Shown here in pieces: positions 24,426-33,161 of a stretch of DNA of 59,192 nucleotides. A program made the translations under genes and the position numbers. The DNA lies in the NCBI RefSeq assembly GCF_000497445.1, contig NZ_CM002285.1, positions 3,103,187 to 3,162,378 on the forward strand. The letters are read 5' to 3'. Under the pieces are notes generated by a model. That model saw only the letters and a list, made by a program, of their open reading frames with translations, did no database searches and had not been told where the DNA came from. The stretch's first letter is position 1; each line of letters begins with the position of its first letter. This DNA comes from Streptomyces roseochromogenus subsp. oscitans DS 12.976 (lineage in GTDB: Bacteria; Actinomycetota; Actinomycetes; Streptomycetales; Streptomycetaceae).

Positions 24426-24571
24426 ACGCTCCGGATGCCCGCCTGTTCTGCCCCCCGGCACTTCTTCCGCGCGGAGACGCGCCTGGCGTTCGCCGAGTCA
24501 CTTCACCTCAACCCCGGCTCGCTGCTTGCCGGAATGCTCCAGGTATAAGTGAGTCCGTGTTCGTGAGTACA

Positions 24572-24591
24572 GTGCGCCCAGCCAGGCGCAC
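24572..24591 (-). terminator. Candidate hairpin downstream of the secreted protein gene
   Basis: GTGCGCC (24572-24578) and GGCGCAC (24585-24591) form a perfect 7-bp stem, 43 bp past the stop of the minus-strand gene at 24634. There is no T-run; modest support. Confidence 0.4.
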
Positions 24592-24633
24592 GTGCAATGG
24601 CTGTGTGGCGTCCGCCGGCCTATGGCCTGAGCG

Positions 24634-25167
24634 TTATGGCTCAATCTCCAGTTGCACCTCGTTACTGCCCCCCTGGAGGCCGGACGTGAGGCATTCCGTG
24701 GGTAGTTCCTGGGGCAGGCCGGTGATGGTCCGCCGTACGGGATGCCCTTGGCCACGTCCCTCGACGACTCGACCTCGCTGGATCACGACCAGGACCCCTG
24801 TGACGCGGAGGGTCGTGGCGCTGTCGTAGGCGATCAGCGACCTGCCGCCGTCGGCGTACCGGATGGTTTCCGTCCCGCTTCCGCCGGACACGGCGACGCA
24901 GGAGGCAGCCGGCGCCTCCGAGTTGAAGGAGCCGGTGGCGGGAACGGTCCGGCCGTGGGCACCGCAGGTGTACGTAATGTCCGCGTGAACATGGGTCGGC
25001 CCGGCCAGGAGCTTGAGCGGCGGGTCGTAACGGCTCTCGCTATGCCCGACGCAGCCGACGCTCCCCTCCTCGTCCGCCGTGGCCCGACCGATCGGCGCCC
25101 ACACCAACGACGACCCCGCCAGCATCACGGACCCCAGAGCCACCGCGACACCACGCCTACCGAACAT
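24634..25167 (-). CDS. Putative secreted protein, unknown function
   Basis: 177 residues. Sec-type signal peptide: MFGRRGVAVALGSVMLAGSS followed by a small-residue cleavage zone near ATA-DEEG (~30). The mature part has three or four cysteines (VGCVGH, TYTCGAHG, AASCVAVSG, TECLTSG), probably disulfide-paired, and beta-rich segments (THVHADITYTC, TLRVTGVLVVIQRG). No enzyme motif. Divergent from the EF-hand gene across ~240 bp. Confidence 0.7.
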   Translation of the reverse strand: MFGRRGVAVALGSVMLAGSSLVWAPIGRATADEEGSVGCVGHSESRYDPPLKLLAGPTHVHADITYTCGAHGRTVPATGSFNSEAPAASCVAVSGGSGTETIRYADGGRSLIAYDSATTLRVTGVLVVIQRGRVVEGRGQGHPVRRTITGLPQELPTECLTSGLQGGSNEVQLEIEP

Positions 25168-25409
25168 GTTTCCCTCCAGCTACGTCCTGCACCACTAACG
25201 GCACTTGGCCTACCCAGAGGCGCATCCCGTGCCCCGGCGTCTCGAAGCGCACGACCCGCGCACGTTCCGCTTCGTGCGCGGCCACGCGCGCCTGTACTCG
25301 CACCGCACGCCATACGGTCGGCTGCGGTCGCATGGAACCTGGAACACGGCGGGTAGCAAGCGCCGGACGAGTCCTCGTCGAGCAGGAAACGAGCAGGAGG
25401 AGATCTCCA

Positions 25410-25925
25410 GTGGGCCGTACTACCGTTGCAGCCGCCACCGTCGCGAGAGGGCGTATCTTCGCCATGATGGACGCGGACGGGGACGGGGTCATCTCGGCGC
25501 ACGACTACCTCTCCCGGGTCGATCGGGCCGTCCAGGCCACGGGACGCTCGGAGGACGACCCACTGGTCGTCGCCGCCCGCGGGCAAGCCCACAAGGCGTG
25601 GGGGGCTATGGACGCGAACGGCGACGGGAAGCTGACCTTCGAGGAATACGACGCATGGGTCGGCGCCGACAAGTTCGACAACATCTGCCGGTTCGCCCTG
25701 GGCTCACTGTTCGACCTCGCCGACGCCGACGGGGACGGCGCCCTGGACAAGACCGAATTCACGATGCTGCGCACCGCGCTGAACAATGCGCCCGGAAACG
25801 CCGCTTCCGCGTTCAACGCATTGGACACCGACGGCGACGGCTTGGTGGTTCGTGATGAGTACCTGGCGTCGATCCGCTCCTACGTCATCGGCGACGCCTC
25901 GCCTATGGGCGAGGCCCTGTATTAG
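25410..25925 (+). CDS. EF-hand calcium-binding protein (calerythrin-like)
   Basis: 171 residues from a GTG preceded by AGGAGATCTCCA. Four EF-hand loops with canonical acidic positions: DADGDGVISAHD (~26), DANGDGKLTFEE (~70), DADGDGALDKTE (~107), DTDGDGLVVRDE (~141). Soluble, no signal peptide, so a cytoplasmic Ca2+ buffer or sensor of the calerythrin/sarcoplasmic type. In many relatives one loop is degenerate; here all four look competent. No obvious operon partner. Confidence 0.88.
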   Translation: MGRTTVAAATVARGRIFAMMDADGDGVISAHDYLSRVDRAVQATGRSEDDPLVVAARGQAHKAWGAMDANGDGKLTFEEYDAWVGADKFDNICRFALGSLFDLADADGDGALDKTEFTMLRTALNNAPGNAASAFNALDTDGDGLVVRDEYLASIRSYVIGDASPMGEALY

Positions 25926-25973
25926 GCACTGCCCCGACGGCGGCCTCTGGGTATGCGCCGTGTGTACGTGCCG

Positions 25974-26198
25974 TCAGTGGAACTGCGGCACGATCAGACA
26001 GATCCCGTACGCCACCACCGCAGCGCAGGCGAGGAAGCACAGGGCGGCCTGGGCTCGGCCCGCGGTGGCGGAACCGGAGCGGTCGGCTTCCGCCCGGGAC
26101 AGGCCGAGGACACCGAAGGTGAAGACGACGACCACGGCGACCGTGACACCGAGGCTGACCGCGGCGACCTTGCCGAGGGCGGACCAGTCGACATGCAT
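25974..26198 (-). CDS. Small two-helix membrane protein next to pit
   Basis: 74 residues, MHVDWSALGKVAAVSLG start. One membrane helix at ~10-32 (VSLGVTVAVVVVFTFGVLGL) and one near the C-terminus (ALCFLACAAVVAYGICLIV), separated by a charged loop. It begins 17 bp after the PiT transporter stop, same strand, so it is probably co-transcribed. Possibly an accessory subunit; function unknown. Confidence 0.7.
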   Translation of the reverse strand: MHVDWSALGKVAAVSLGVTVAVVVVFTFGVLGLSRAEADRSGSATAGRAQAALCFLACAAVVAYGICLIVPQFH

Positions 26199-26215
26199 GA
26201 GGGGCTCCCGGAGGG

Positions 26216-27370
26216 TCAGGCGGCCGCGCCGACGTGCGGCGGGGCCGGGGTGCGGAGGGTGACGTCGTGGTGGTCGTTGACGTTGTCGGCGCGCACCGGA
26301 TTGCGGCGGGACGCGGCGACGATGACGGCGGCGAGGGCCAGGGCGACCAGCGCGATGACCGCCGTACCGACGTTGCCGCCGTGCTTGACCACGCTCGCCG
26401 CGAGGCCGCCGACCAGCGCGGCGGACGGCAGGGTGATCAGCCAGGCCAGCACCATCCGGCCGGCCACGCCCCAGCGGACCTCCGCGAGACGGCGGCCGAG
26501 ACCGGCGCCGAGGATGCTGCCCGAGGCGACCTGCGTGGTGGACAGCGCGAAGCCGAGGTGAGCGGAGGTGAGGATCACCGTCGTGGAGGCCGTCTCGGCG
26601 GCGAAGCCCTGCGGCGACTGGATCTCCGCCAGCCCCTTGCCCATGGTGCGGATGATCCGCCAGCCGCCCAGGTAGGTGCCCAGACCGATGGCCAGACCCG
26701 CCGCGCCGATCACCCACACCGGCGGGCCCGCTTCATGGCCGAGCGCGCCCGCCGAGATCAGCGTCAGCGTGATGACGCCCATGGTCTTCTGGGCGTCGTT
26801 GGTGCCGTGCGCCAGGGACACGAGGGACGCCGAGGCGATCTGGCCGAGGCGGAAGCCCTTGGTCACCGAGTCCCGACGGGCGCGAGCGCTGAGCCTGTAG
26901 GCGAGGTAGGTGGCGACCAGGGCGGCCACGCCGGCCACCACCGGAGAGGCCACAGCCGGGATCAGCACCTTCTCGACAACCTTGTCAAAGTGCACTCCGT
27001 GGGAGCCCGCACCGACCCAGACTGCACCGATCAGACCGCCGAAGAGGGCGTGGGAGGAACTGGAGGGCAGGCCGGCGAGCCAGGTCACCAGGTTCCACAG
27101 GATCGCCCCGACCAGCCCGGCGAAGATCATCGCCGGGCTGACCAGTGTGTCGTCCACGATCCCGCCGGAGATGGTCCTGGCCACCTCGGTGGACAGAAAG
27201 GCGCCGACGATGTTGAGGACTCCGCTGACCAGAACCGCGGTGCGCGGCTTGAGCGCGCCGGTGGCGATGGAGGTCGCCATCGCGTTCGCGGTGTCGTGGA
27301 ATCCGTTCGTGAAGTCGAACGCCAGTGCCGTGACGATGACGACCGCCACGAGGAACGTGATGTGGTCCAT
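26216..27370 (-). CDS. Inorganic phosphate transporter, PiT family
   Basis: 384 residues with about ten membrane helices. PiT signatures appear twice as expected from the inverted repeat: FDFTNGFHDTANAMATSIATG near the start and SLVSLAHGTNDAQKTMGV in the second half, plus GLPSSSSHALFGGLIG. Low-affinity phosphate (metal-phosphate)/H+ symport. The small membrane gene follows. Two GTTCGCC units 11 bp apart upstream may be a PHO box. Confidence 0.92.
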   Translation of the reverse strand: MDHITFLVAVVIVTALAFDFTNGFHDTANAMATSIATGALKPRTAVLVSGVLNIVGAFLSTEVARTISGGIVDDTLVSPAMIFAGLVGAILWNLVTWLAGLPSSSSHALFGGLIGAVWVGAGSHGVHFDKVVEKVLIPAVASPVVAGVAALVATYLAYRLSARARRDSVTKGFRLGQIASASLVSLAHGTNDAQKTMGVITLTLISAGALGHEAGPPVWVIGAAGLAIGLGTYLGGWRIIRTMGKGLAEIQSPQGFAAETASTTVILTSAHLGFALSTTQVASGSILGAGLGRRLAEVRWGVAGRMVLAWLITLPSAALVGGLAASVVKHGGNVGTAVIALVALALAAVIVAASRRNPVRADNVNDHHDVTLRTPAPPHVGAAA

Positions 27371-27402
27371 TCCCCGAGGCAAGCAAGGGCCGGCCAATGC
27401 GC

Positions 27403-27424
27403 GGCGAACTGAAGGCGAACGGAG
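27403..27424 (-). promoter_or_regulatory. PHO-box-like direct repeat upstream of pit
   Basis: On the minus strand GTTCGCC occurs twice, 11 bp apart (27414-27420 and 27403-27409), matching the spacing of PhoP direct-repeat units (consensus GTTCACC). It lies 33-50 bp upstream of the pit ATG. Spacing supports it; one base per unit deviates. Confidence 0.4.
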
Positions 27425-27509
27425 TGTCGAAGATGGGGGACTCTGTTGTGCATTCCTGTGCGGAATCGTGCCATCTCGCGATGTCAGTGCCCTGTGCCAC
27501 GCTGTGCAG

Positions 27510-27908
27510 ATGACCCTGGACGACCTCAGACGGCTGCGGCGCGTCCGTGACCGCATGGACCGCGAGTACGCCGAGCCGCTCGACATGACCGAGCTGGCCC
27601 GCGGCGCCCATATGTCGCCGGGCCATTTCCAGCGCAGCTTCCGCAAGGCCTTCGGCGAGACGCCGTACAGCTATCTGATGACGCGCAGGATCGAGCGGGC
27701 CAAGGCGCTGCTGCGCCGGGGCGACCTCACCGTCACCGAGGTCTGCCTCGCCGTGGGCTGTACGTCACTCGGGTCCTTCAGCTCCCGCTTCACCGAGCTG
27801 GTCGGCGAGACACCGAGCGCCTACCGGGCCCGGGACCACGAGGAGAGCGCCGTGATCCCGTCCTGCGTGGCCCGCACGTTCACCCGCCCGCGCCGCCGGC
27901 CCTACTGA
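27510..27908 (+). CDS. AraC family regulator, DNA-binding domain only
   Basis: 132 residues. It consists essentially of the two AraC HTH motifs: LDMTELARGAHMSPGHFQRS with FGETPYSYL, and LTVTEVCLAVGCTSLGSFSS with GETPSAYRAR. There is no sensor domain, so like SoxS/MarA it may respond through its own abundance. It is divergent from pit and just upstream of two VOC genes. Its stop codon lies inside the first copy of a 32-bp tandem duplication. Confidence 0.88.
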   Translation: MTLDDLRRLRRVRDRMDREYAEPLDMTELARGAHMSPGHFQRSFRKAFGETPYSYLMTRRIERAKALLRRGDLTVTEVCLAVGCTSLGSFSSRFTELVGETPSAYRARDHEESAVIPSCVARTFTRPRRRPY

Positions 27909-27948
27909 CCCATACGTCACCCGCCCGCGCCGCCGGCCCTACTGACCC
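27880..27948. repeat. 32-bp direct repeat across the araC-type stop codon
   Basis: Identical 32-bp copies at 27880-27911 and 27917-27948 (each begins TCACCCGCCCGCG and ends CTACTGACCC), with a 5-bp spacer. The first contains the last codons and stop of the AraC gene. Confidence 0.85.
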
Positions 27949-28018
27949 GTCCGCCCCCGACAGCACAGGCGTGCCCGGGTCGCGCGCGTCCCGGCCCGGA
28001 TGGGCCTAGCGTGACTGC

Positions 28019-28435
28019 ATGGACGTGAAACTCAAGCAGTGCTTCATCGCGGTGGACGACCATGACAAGGCGCTCGCCTTCTACCGCGACGTGCTCGGCC
28101 TGGAGGTCCGCAACGACGTGGGCTTCGAGGGCATGCGCTGGGTGACCCTGGGCTCACCGCTCCAGCCGGACGTCGAGATCGTGCTGGAGCCGCCCGGCGC
28201 CAACCCGGACGCCTCCCCCGCCGACCGGCAGGCGATGGCCGAACTGCTCGCCAAGGGCATGCTCCGGGGTGTCATCTTCACGACCGAGGACTGCGACGCG
28301 CTGTACGAGCGGGTGCGGGAGTCCGGCGCCGATGTGCTCCAGGAGCCGACGGACCAGCCGTACGGGGTCCGTGACTGCGCCTTCCGGGACCCGGCGGGCA
28401 ACCAGCTCCGCTTCCTCCAGCGCCCCGCGGAATGA
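28019..28435 (+). CDS. VOC family (glyoxalase/bleomycin resistance-type) protein
   Basis: 138 residues. Starts MDVKLKQCFIAVDDHDKALA, then FYRDVLGLEVRNDVGFEGMRWVT... (read in pieces) and ends YGVRDCAFRDPAGNQLRF, the paired beta-alpha-beta-beta-beta modules of the vicinal oxygen chelate fold. Metal-dependent lyase, dioxygenase or binding roles are all possible. It follows the AraC-type regulator by 110 bp on the same strand and may be its target. Confidence 0.85.
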   Translation: MDVKLKQCFIAVDDHDKALAFYRDVLGLEVRNDVGFEGMRWVTLGSPLQPDVEIVLEPPGANPDASPADRQAMAELLAKGMLRGVIFTTEDCDALYERVRESGADVLQEPTDQPYGVRDCAFRDPAGNQLRFLQRPAE

Positions 28436-28506
28436 CCGACCTGCGGAATGAACGGCCCGCGTGAATTCCCCGGGCCCGCCAGGGAATTCACGCCTACACT
28501 CCCCGC

Positions 28507-29256
28507 ATGATCATTCGCTGGACGTACGCCTTCGTCGACCGGCCCGCCGGCCGGCTGCGCGAGGCTCGCGCCTTCTGGACGGCTGTCACCGGCACCCACG
28601 CGTCCGAACCCCGCGGCGAACAGGGCGAGTTCCTGACCCTGCTGCCCGAGGAGGCCGCCGGGACGGACGCGTGCGTGAAGCTCCAGGGCGTCGCCGAGGG
28701 CGACGGCGGCGCCCATCTCGACCTCTGCGCCGAGGACGTACGGGAGTTGACCGCGAACGCCCGGGAACTCGGCGCGGAGCTGGTGGCGGACCACGGCGAC
28801 TGGGTCGTACTGCGCTCTCCGGCGGGGCAGTCGTTCTGTGCCGTGCCCTGGCACGGGGAGACGGTACGACCGCCGGTGGTGGCGGGCAGCCGGCTGGACC
28901 AGGTCTGCCTCGACATCCCGCCGTCCCGGCACGCCGCCGAGTCGGACTTCTGGGCCACCCTCACCGGCTGGGAACGACTGAAGGGGTCCCGCCCGGAGTT
29001 CGAGGTGCTGAAGCCGCCGGCGGGACTACCCGTCCGGATCCTGCTCCAGCGGCTCGACGACGAGCGCCCCGCCTCCGCCCATCCGGACCTCGCCTGCGCG
29101 GACATCGCGGCAGTCCGCGCCCGGCACGAGGAGTACGGGGCCGCCCCCGTGCACCATGGCCCGCACTGGACGGTGATGCGCGACCCGGCCGGCGGCGTCT
29201 ACTGCCTGACCGGCCGAGACCCGGAGACGGGCGGCCTTCCGGCCGCCGGTCGGTGA
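28507..29256 (+). CDS. VOC family protein with two VOC modules
   Basis: 249 residues, i.e. two VOC modules in tandem. The first has WTYAFVDRPAGRLREARAF and WVVLRSPAGQSFCAVPW; the second has LDQVCLDIPPSRHAAESDF and MRDPAGGVYCLTGRDP. The W-specific 'glyoxalase-like' subfamily is likely. Enzymatic activity not predictable. It lies 71 bp after the single-module VOC gene. Confidence 0.83.
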   Translation: MIIRWTYAFVDRPAGRLREARAFWTAVTGTHASEPRGEQGEFLTLLPEEAAGTDACVKLQGVAEGDGGAHLDLCAEDVRELTANARELGAELVADHGDWVVLRSPAGQSFCAVPWHGETVRPPVVAGSRLDQVCLDIPPSRHAAESDFWATLTGWERLKGSRPEFEVLKPPAGLPVRILLQRLDDERPASAHPDLACADIAAVRARHEEYGAAPVHHGPHWTVMRDPAGGVYCLTGRDPETGGLPAAGR

Positions 29257-29317
29257 ACGCCCGGCGCGCAGGCCCGCAAGACAGCCGGTGCGCAGGCCCA
29301 CACGACAGGGGTACCGG

Positions 29318-29650
29318 TCACCCCCAGGACTCCACCTCCACCACGGCGTCGGCCGGCAGCGGCCCGTACACATGCGGGAACTCCTCCCCGCCCGGCTCCA
29401 TGGCCTCGTACTTCACCGGTGCAGCGACCAAGGCCGGGTCCACGACCAGGACGACCAGCTCGTCCGGACCGTCGTAGTCGCCGTAGAGGAACGCGGCGAT
29501 GCGCGGGAGCTGTTCGCGGGTGGAGAAGTGGATGAAGCCCTCCTCCTGGAGGGTGCGGCCTCGGGTCGACACCTCGTAGGCGCCGCGCTCGCGGGCCGCT
29601 TCCCACAGGGAGCGTTCGGTGATGTGGAAGATGCGGGGCAGTTTCGGCAT
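29318..29650 (-). CDS. DUF952 domain protein
   Basis: 110 residues starting MPKLPRIFHITERSLWEAA; the frame is open far upstream but that region is antisense to neighbours. The motifs LWEAARERGAYEVSTRG, EEGFIHFSTREQL, ELVVLVVDPALV and FPHVYGPLP are those of DUF952 (glutathione S-transferase-like annotations in some databases, unproven). Soluble. Function unknown. Confidence 0.85.
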   Translation of the reverse strand: MPKLPRIFHITERSLWEAARERGAYEVSTRGRTLQEEGFIHFSTREQLPRIAAFLYGDYDGPDELVVLVVDPALVAAPVKYEAMEPGGEEFPHVYGPLPADAVVEVESWG

Positions 29651-29691
29651 GCGCCCACGGTACGGCGTCCGGTACGGCGTCGGCGGCGGGC

Positions 29692-30276
29692 TCAGCGCTG
29701 CCTCGTGTACGTCCGCACGAGCACGCCGTTGGTGAAGGTGCGCACCCCGTCGAGGGTGAACTCCTTGATGTCGAGTCCGGTGCCGAACATGGGCATGCCC
29801 GTGCCGTAGACGAGCGGGTAGGTCTTGATGACGAGTTCGTCGATCTCGTCCAGCAGCTCTCCGGCGAGGCGCGCACCGCCGCACAGATAGATGTCCAGGC
29901 CGCCCTCCTCCGCCTTCAGTGCGTGGACCCGGCCGAGCAGGTCGTCGGCGATGATCTCGACGTGCGGGTCGGGGGACACGGCCAGGCTGCGGGAGGCGAC
30001 GTACTCGCGCAGATGGGCGTAGGGGCTGGTGATGCCCTCCTTGAGGGCCAGCTCGTAGCTGCCCCGGCCCTGGATGACGGTGTCGAACCGCTTGTTCTCC
30101 AGGTGGTCGAGGCCGAGCGGCCTGCGGCCATGGGTGGCCATGGTCTCCGGGAACTCCGTCTTGAGGAAGTCGAGGTACTCCTCGTTCATGAAGCGGAACA
30201 TCGCCGAGGCGTCGCCCTGCTCGTCGCCTATGAAGCCGTCGAGCGAACAGGCGATGAAGTAGCTGAGCTTGCGCAA
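29692..30276 (-). CDS. Dihydrofolate reductase family protein (RibD C-terminal type)
   Basis: 194 residues from a TTG (LRKLSYFIACSLDGFIGDE). Other motifs: DTVIQGRGSYELAL, DIYLCGGARLAGELLDEID and the C-terminal TFTNGVLVRTYTR. These are the fold markers of the RibD_C/YyaP group, NADPH-dependent reductases related to riboflavin deaminase-reductase rather than true folate reductases. Substrate unknown. A long palindrome 40-78 bp upstream may control it. Confidence 0.82.
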   Translation of the reverse strand: MRKLSYFIACSLDGFIGDEQGDASAMFRFMNEEYLDFLKTEFPETMATHGRRPLGLDHLENKRFDTVIQGRGSYELALKEGITSPYAHLREYVASRSLAVSPDPHVEIIADDLLGRVHALKAEEGGLDIYLCGGARLAGELLDEIDELVIKTYPLVYGTGMPMFGTGLDIKEFTLDGVRTFTNGVLVRTYTRQR

Positions 30277-30316
30277 ACCTGTCTCTTTTCAGGAGGAGTT
30301 GGTACGACCGGGCGGC

Positions 30317-30354
30317 CAACCACTCCATTTGTAGTACTCCAGTCGTAGTGGTTG
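30317..30354. promoter_or_regulatory. Long palindrome upstream of the DHFR-family gene
   Basis: CAACCACT (30317-30324) and AGTGGTTG (30347-30354) are perfect arms; between them are GTAGTACT and GTCGTAGT. It lies 41-78 bp upstream of the TTG start, as expected of a repressor (e.g. HxlR/MarR-type) operator; the regulator is not adjacent. Confidence 0.4.
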
Positions 30355-30466
30355 CAAGACGTTTCGGAGGTCTGCCAGAAGCGGGAGAAGTGGTTCCGGA
30401 CAGGCACGAGCGGCCGGTCCCGCACACTGTGGGGATGTGCGGGACCGGGGTCTGTCCTGGCCTCGA

Positions 30467-31642
30467 TCAGCCGCTGCGCCGGGTGACGAACTCGGCGAGC
30501 GCCAGCAGACCGCCCGCCGCCTCGGGCGCGGGGACCGCGCGGGACAGCTCCTGCACCGCGCGGGCCATCCGGTCGGCCGCCTCGGCCTGCGCCCAGTCCC
30601 GCCCGCCCGCCCGCTCCACGGCCAGTGCCGTACGCACGATGCCCTCGGCGTCACCGGAGACGTACGGCTCGTCGTACAGCTCGGCGAGTTCGGCTGCCGC
30701 TTCCGTGCCGGAGGACAGGGCCGCCACCACGGGCAGCGACTTCTTGCGGGCCGCGAGATCCGCGCCGGCCGGCTTCCCGGTGCGCCGCGGGTCGCCCCAT
30801 ATGCCGATGACGTCGTCGATCAGCTGGAAGGCGAGCCCGGCCTGGCGGCCGAAGCCGTCCAGCGCCGCCACGTCCTCGCCGTCGGCGCCCGCGTACAGCG
30901 CGCCGAGGGCGCAGGCGCAGCCCAGCAGCGCGCCGGTCTTCGCCTCGGCCATGGCGAGCACCTCGTCGAGGGTGACCTCGCCCGGGGCGCGGCGCTCCAT
31001 GTCCACGTCGGTGTGCTGGCCGGCGCACAGTTCCACGACGCAGTCCGCGAGCCGGGCCGCCGCCGGGCCGGACGCCGGGTGCGGGTCCTCGGCGAGCATC
31101 CGCAGGGCCAGCGCCTGCAGGGCGTCACCGGCGAGGATCGCGTCGGCAGTGCCGAACACGGTCCAGGCCGTGGGCCGGTGCCGGCGGGAGGCGTCCCGGT
31201 CCATCACGTCGTCGTGCAACAGGGTGAAGTTGTGGACCAGTTCGACCGCCACCGCCGCCCGGACCGCCGCCGTACGGCCCGCGGGTCCGCCGAGGGCGGT
31301 GGCCGCCGCGAGGACGAGCGCGGGCCGGATCGCCTTGCCGGCGTTGCCGCGCGCCGGGGTGCCGTCCGCGTGCTGCCAGCCGAAGTGGTAGAGCGCGATC
31401 CGGCGCATGGAGCCGGGCAGCGACTCCAGAGCCGCGCGCAGCTCCGGGTCGACCAGGGTCCGGGTGCGCTCCAGCAGCGCCACCGCCTCCTGTCCTTCGA
31501 GACGCGCCTCGGGATGTCGCTCGGGATGTCCCCCGGCCTGACCGGCATCGGCGTCACCGGTCCTCCCCCGCCGTTCCCCCGCCGTGCCGGGGTGCGGCAC
31601 GGCGGGGGAACGCTGTTCGGTCTCCGTCATGAACTCGGCCAT
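30467..31642 (-). CDS. Polyprenyl diphosphate synthase, likely encapsulin cargo
   Basis: 391 residues. The first ~50 are a disordered, polar G/E/R/P-rich tail, then a trans-isoprenyl diphosphate synthase: NFTLLHDDVMDRD (first Asp-rich motif DDxxD), AIRPALVL, GQHTDVDMERR, and FQLIDDVIGIWGD (second motif, DDxxG). It condenses isopentenyl diphosphate units. The gene follows a family 2B encapsulin gene by ~110 bp on the same strand. In published family 2B systems such enzymes are packaged through a disordered terminal segment, so the N-terminal tail is the probable targeting region (inference). Confidence 0.88.
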   Translation of the reverse strand: MAEFMTETEQRSPAVPHPGTAGERRGRTGDADAGQAGGHPERHPEARLEGQEAVALLERTRTLVDPELRAALESLPGSMRRIALYHFGWQHADGTPARGNAGKAIRPALVLAAATALGGPAGRTAAVRAAVAVELVHNFTLLHDDVMDRDASRRHRPTAWTVFGTADAILAGDALQALALRMLAEDPHPASGPAAARLADCVVELCAGQHTDVDMERRAPGEVTLDEVLAMAEAKTGALLGCACALGALYAGADGEDVAALDGFGRQAGLAFQLIDDVIGIWGDPRRTGKPAGADLAARKKSLPVVAALSSGTEAAAELAELYDEPYVSGDAEGIVRTALAVERAGGRDWAQAEAADRMARAVQELSRAVPAPEAAGGLLALAEFVTRRSG

Positions 31643-31754
31643 GTCTCCCCCTCGCCAGGTCCGCGGACACCGGCGTCACCGGCCCGGCCGGACGCATATT
31701 CCGAGGGTCTACCCTCGCCGACGAGCGGGAACACGACCGCGAAGTGCGGAAACG

Positions 31755-33161
31755 TCACCTCCACCGGCCGATCTCGACGTTCTCCAGCACGCCGAGCGCG
31801 TCGGGCACCAGCACGGCGGCCGAGTAGTAGGCCGTCACCAGGTACTTGATGATGGCCTGTTCGTTGATGCCCATGAAACGGACGGACAGGCTGGGCTCGA
31901 TCTCGTCCGGGATGCCGGACTGCCTCAGGCCGATGACACCCTGGTCCTGCTCGCCGGTACGCATGGCGATGATCGAGGTCGTGCGCTCCGGGGTGACCGG
32001 GATCTTGTTGCAGGGGTAGATCGGCACTCCGCGCCAGGTCGGGATGCGGTTGCCGCTGATCTCGACGGTCTCCGGGACCAGTCCCCGCTTGTTCAGCTCG
32101 CGCCCGAAGGCCGCGATCGCGCGCGGGTGGGCCAGGAACAGCTTGGTGCTGCGCCGGCGGCTCAGCAGCTCGTCCATGTCGTCCGGGCCGGGCACACCGT
32201 CGTGCGGCTGGATCCGCTGGTCGTACTCGCAGTTGTTCAGCAGGCCGAATTCGCGGTTGTTGATCAGCTCGTGCTCCTGGCGCTCCTTGAGCGCCTCGAC
32301 CGTGAGCCTGAGCTGCTGCTCGGTCTGGTTCATCGGCTGGTTGTACAGGTCGGCCACGCGCGTGTGGATGCGCAGCACGGTCTGGGCGATGCTCAGCTCG
32401 TACTCGCGGGGCCGGGGCTCGTAGTCCACGAAGGTGTGCGGGATGTCGGGCTCGCCGGAGTGACCGGCCGCCAGCGCGACCTCTTTCTCGCCGTACTTGT
32501 TGGTCGGCTGCTCCGGGGCCGAGCGAAGCTGCTCGACGTGTTCGCGCAGGGTGTCCGCGCGCTGGGCGACCTGCTCGAAGTCCTGGCGACTGAGGATCAG
32601 CACGGTCGCCGCGGTGGCCGCGCGGGCGGTGAACTCCCAGATGGCGTCCGGGTCCAGCAGTGCCTGCTCGCCGAAGTAGGCGCCGTCGGCGAGGACTCCG
32701 AGGACGGCGTCGTCGCCGTAGGGGCCGGTGCCGATCTTCTCGACCCTGCCGTGTGCCAGTAGGTACACCTCATTGGTCTGGTTGCCGAAGTCGGCGATCA
32801 CCTCGCCGGGCGCGAAGTCACGCTGACGGCAGCGGCGGGCCAGCTCCGCCAGCACCTCCTCGTCCTCGTACGAGCGCAGGACCGGCAGCTCGCCGAGTTC
32901 GGCCGGGATGACCTCGACCTGGTCCCCGGTCTTCACGAAGGTGATGCGACCGTCGCCGACGGTGTACGCCAGTCGCCTGTTGACCCGGTATGTGCCGCCA
33001 TGTACGTCTACCCACGGGAGCGTGCGCAGCAGCCAGCGGGAGCTGATCTCCTGCATCTGCGGAACGGACTTGGTTGTGGTGGCCAGGTTCCGCGCTGCCG
33101 CCGTCCCGAGGGACTGCTGCGGCTTGCCCTGATCCGTGCGGACCTCTTCGCCTACCGACAT
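31755..33161 (-). CDS. Family 2B encapsulin shell protein with cyclic-nucleotide-binding domain
   Basis: 468 residues from the ATG preceded by GGGAGG. Residues ~75-215 are a cNMP-binding domain ([40 protein letters not shown]). The rest has the HK97-like shell fold of SrpI-type proteins: [74 protein letters not shown]. Subunits assemble into an icosahedral protein compartment; the cNMP domain may gate access. Located upstream of the cargo-type polyprenyl synthase. I recall the S. coelicolor counterpart as SCO5249. Confidence 0.9.
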   Translation of the reverse strand: MSVGEEVRTDQGKPQQSLGTAAARNLATTTKSVPQMQEISSRWLLRTLPWVDVHGGTYRVNRRLAYTVGDGRITFVKTGDQVEVIPAELGELPVLRSYEDEEVLAELARRCRQRDFAPGEVIADFGNQTNEVYLLAHGRVEKIGTGPYGDDAVLGVLADGAYFGEQALLDPDAIWEFTARAATAATVLILSRQDFEQVAQRADTLREHVEQLRSAPEQPTNKYGEKEVALAAGHSGEPDIPHTFVDYEPRPREYELSIAQTVLRIHTRVADLYNQPMNQTEQQLRLTVEALKERQEHELINNREFGLLNNCEYDQRIQPHDGVPGPDDMDELLSRRRSTKLFLAHPRAIAAFGRELNKRGLVPETVEISGNRIPTWRGVPIYPCNKIPVTPERTTSIIAMRTGEQDQGVIGLRQSGIPDEIEPSLSVRFMGINEQAIIKYLVTAYYSAAVLVPDALGVLENVEIGRWR

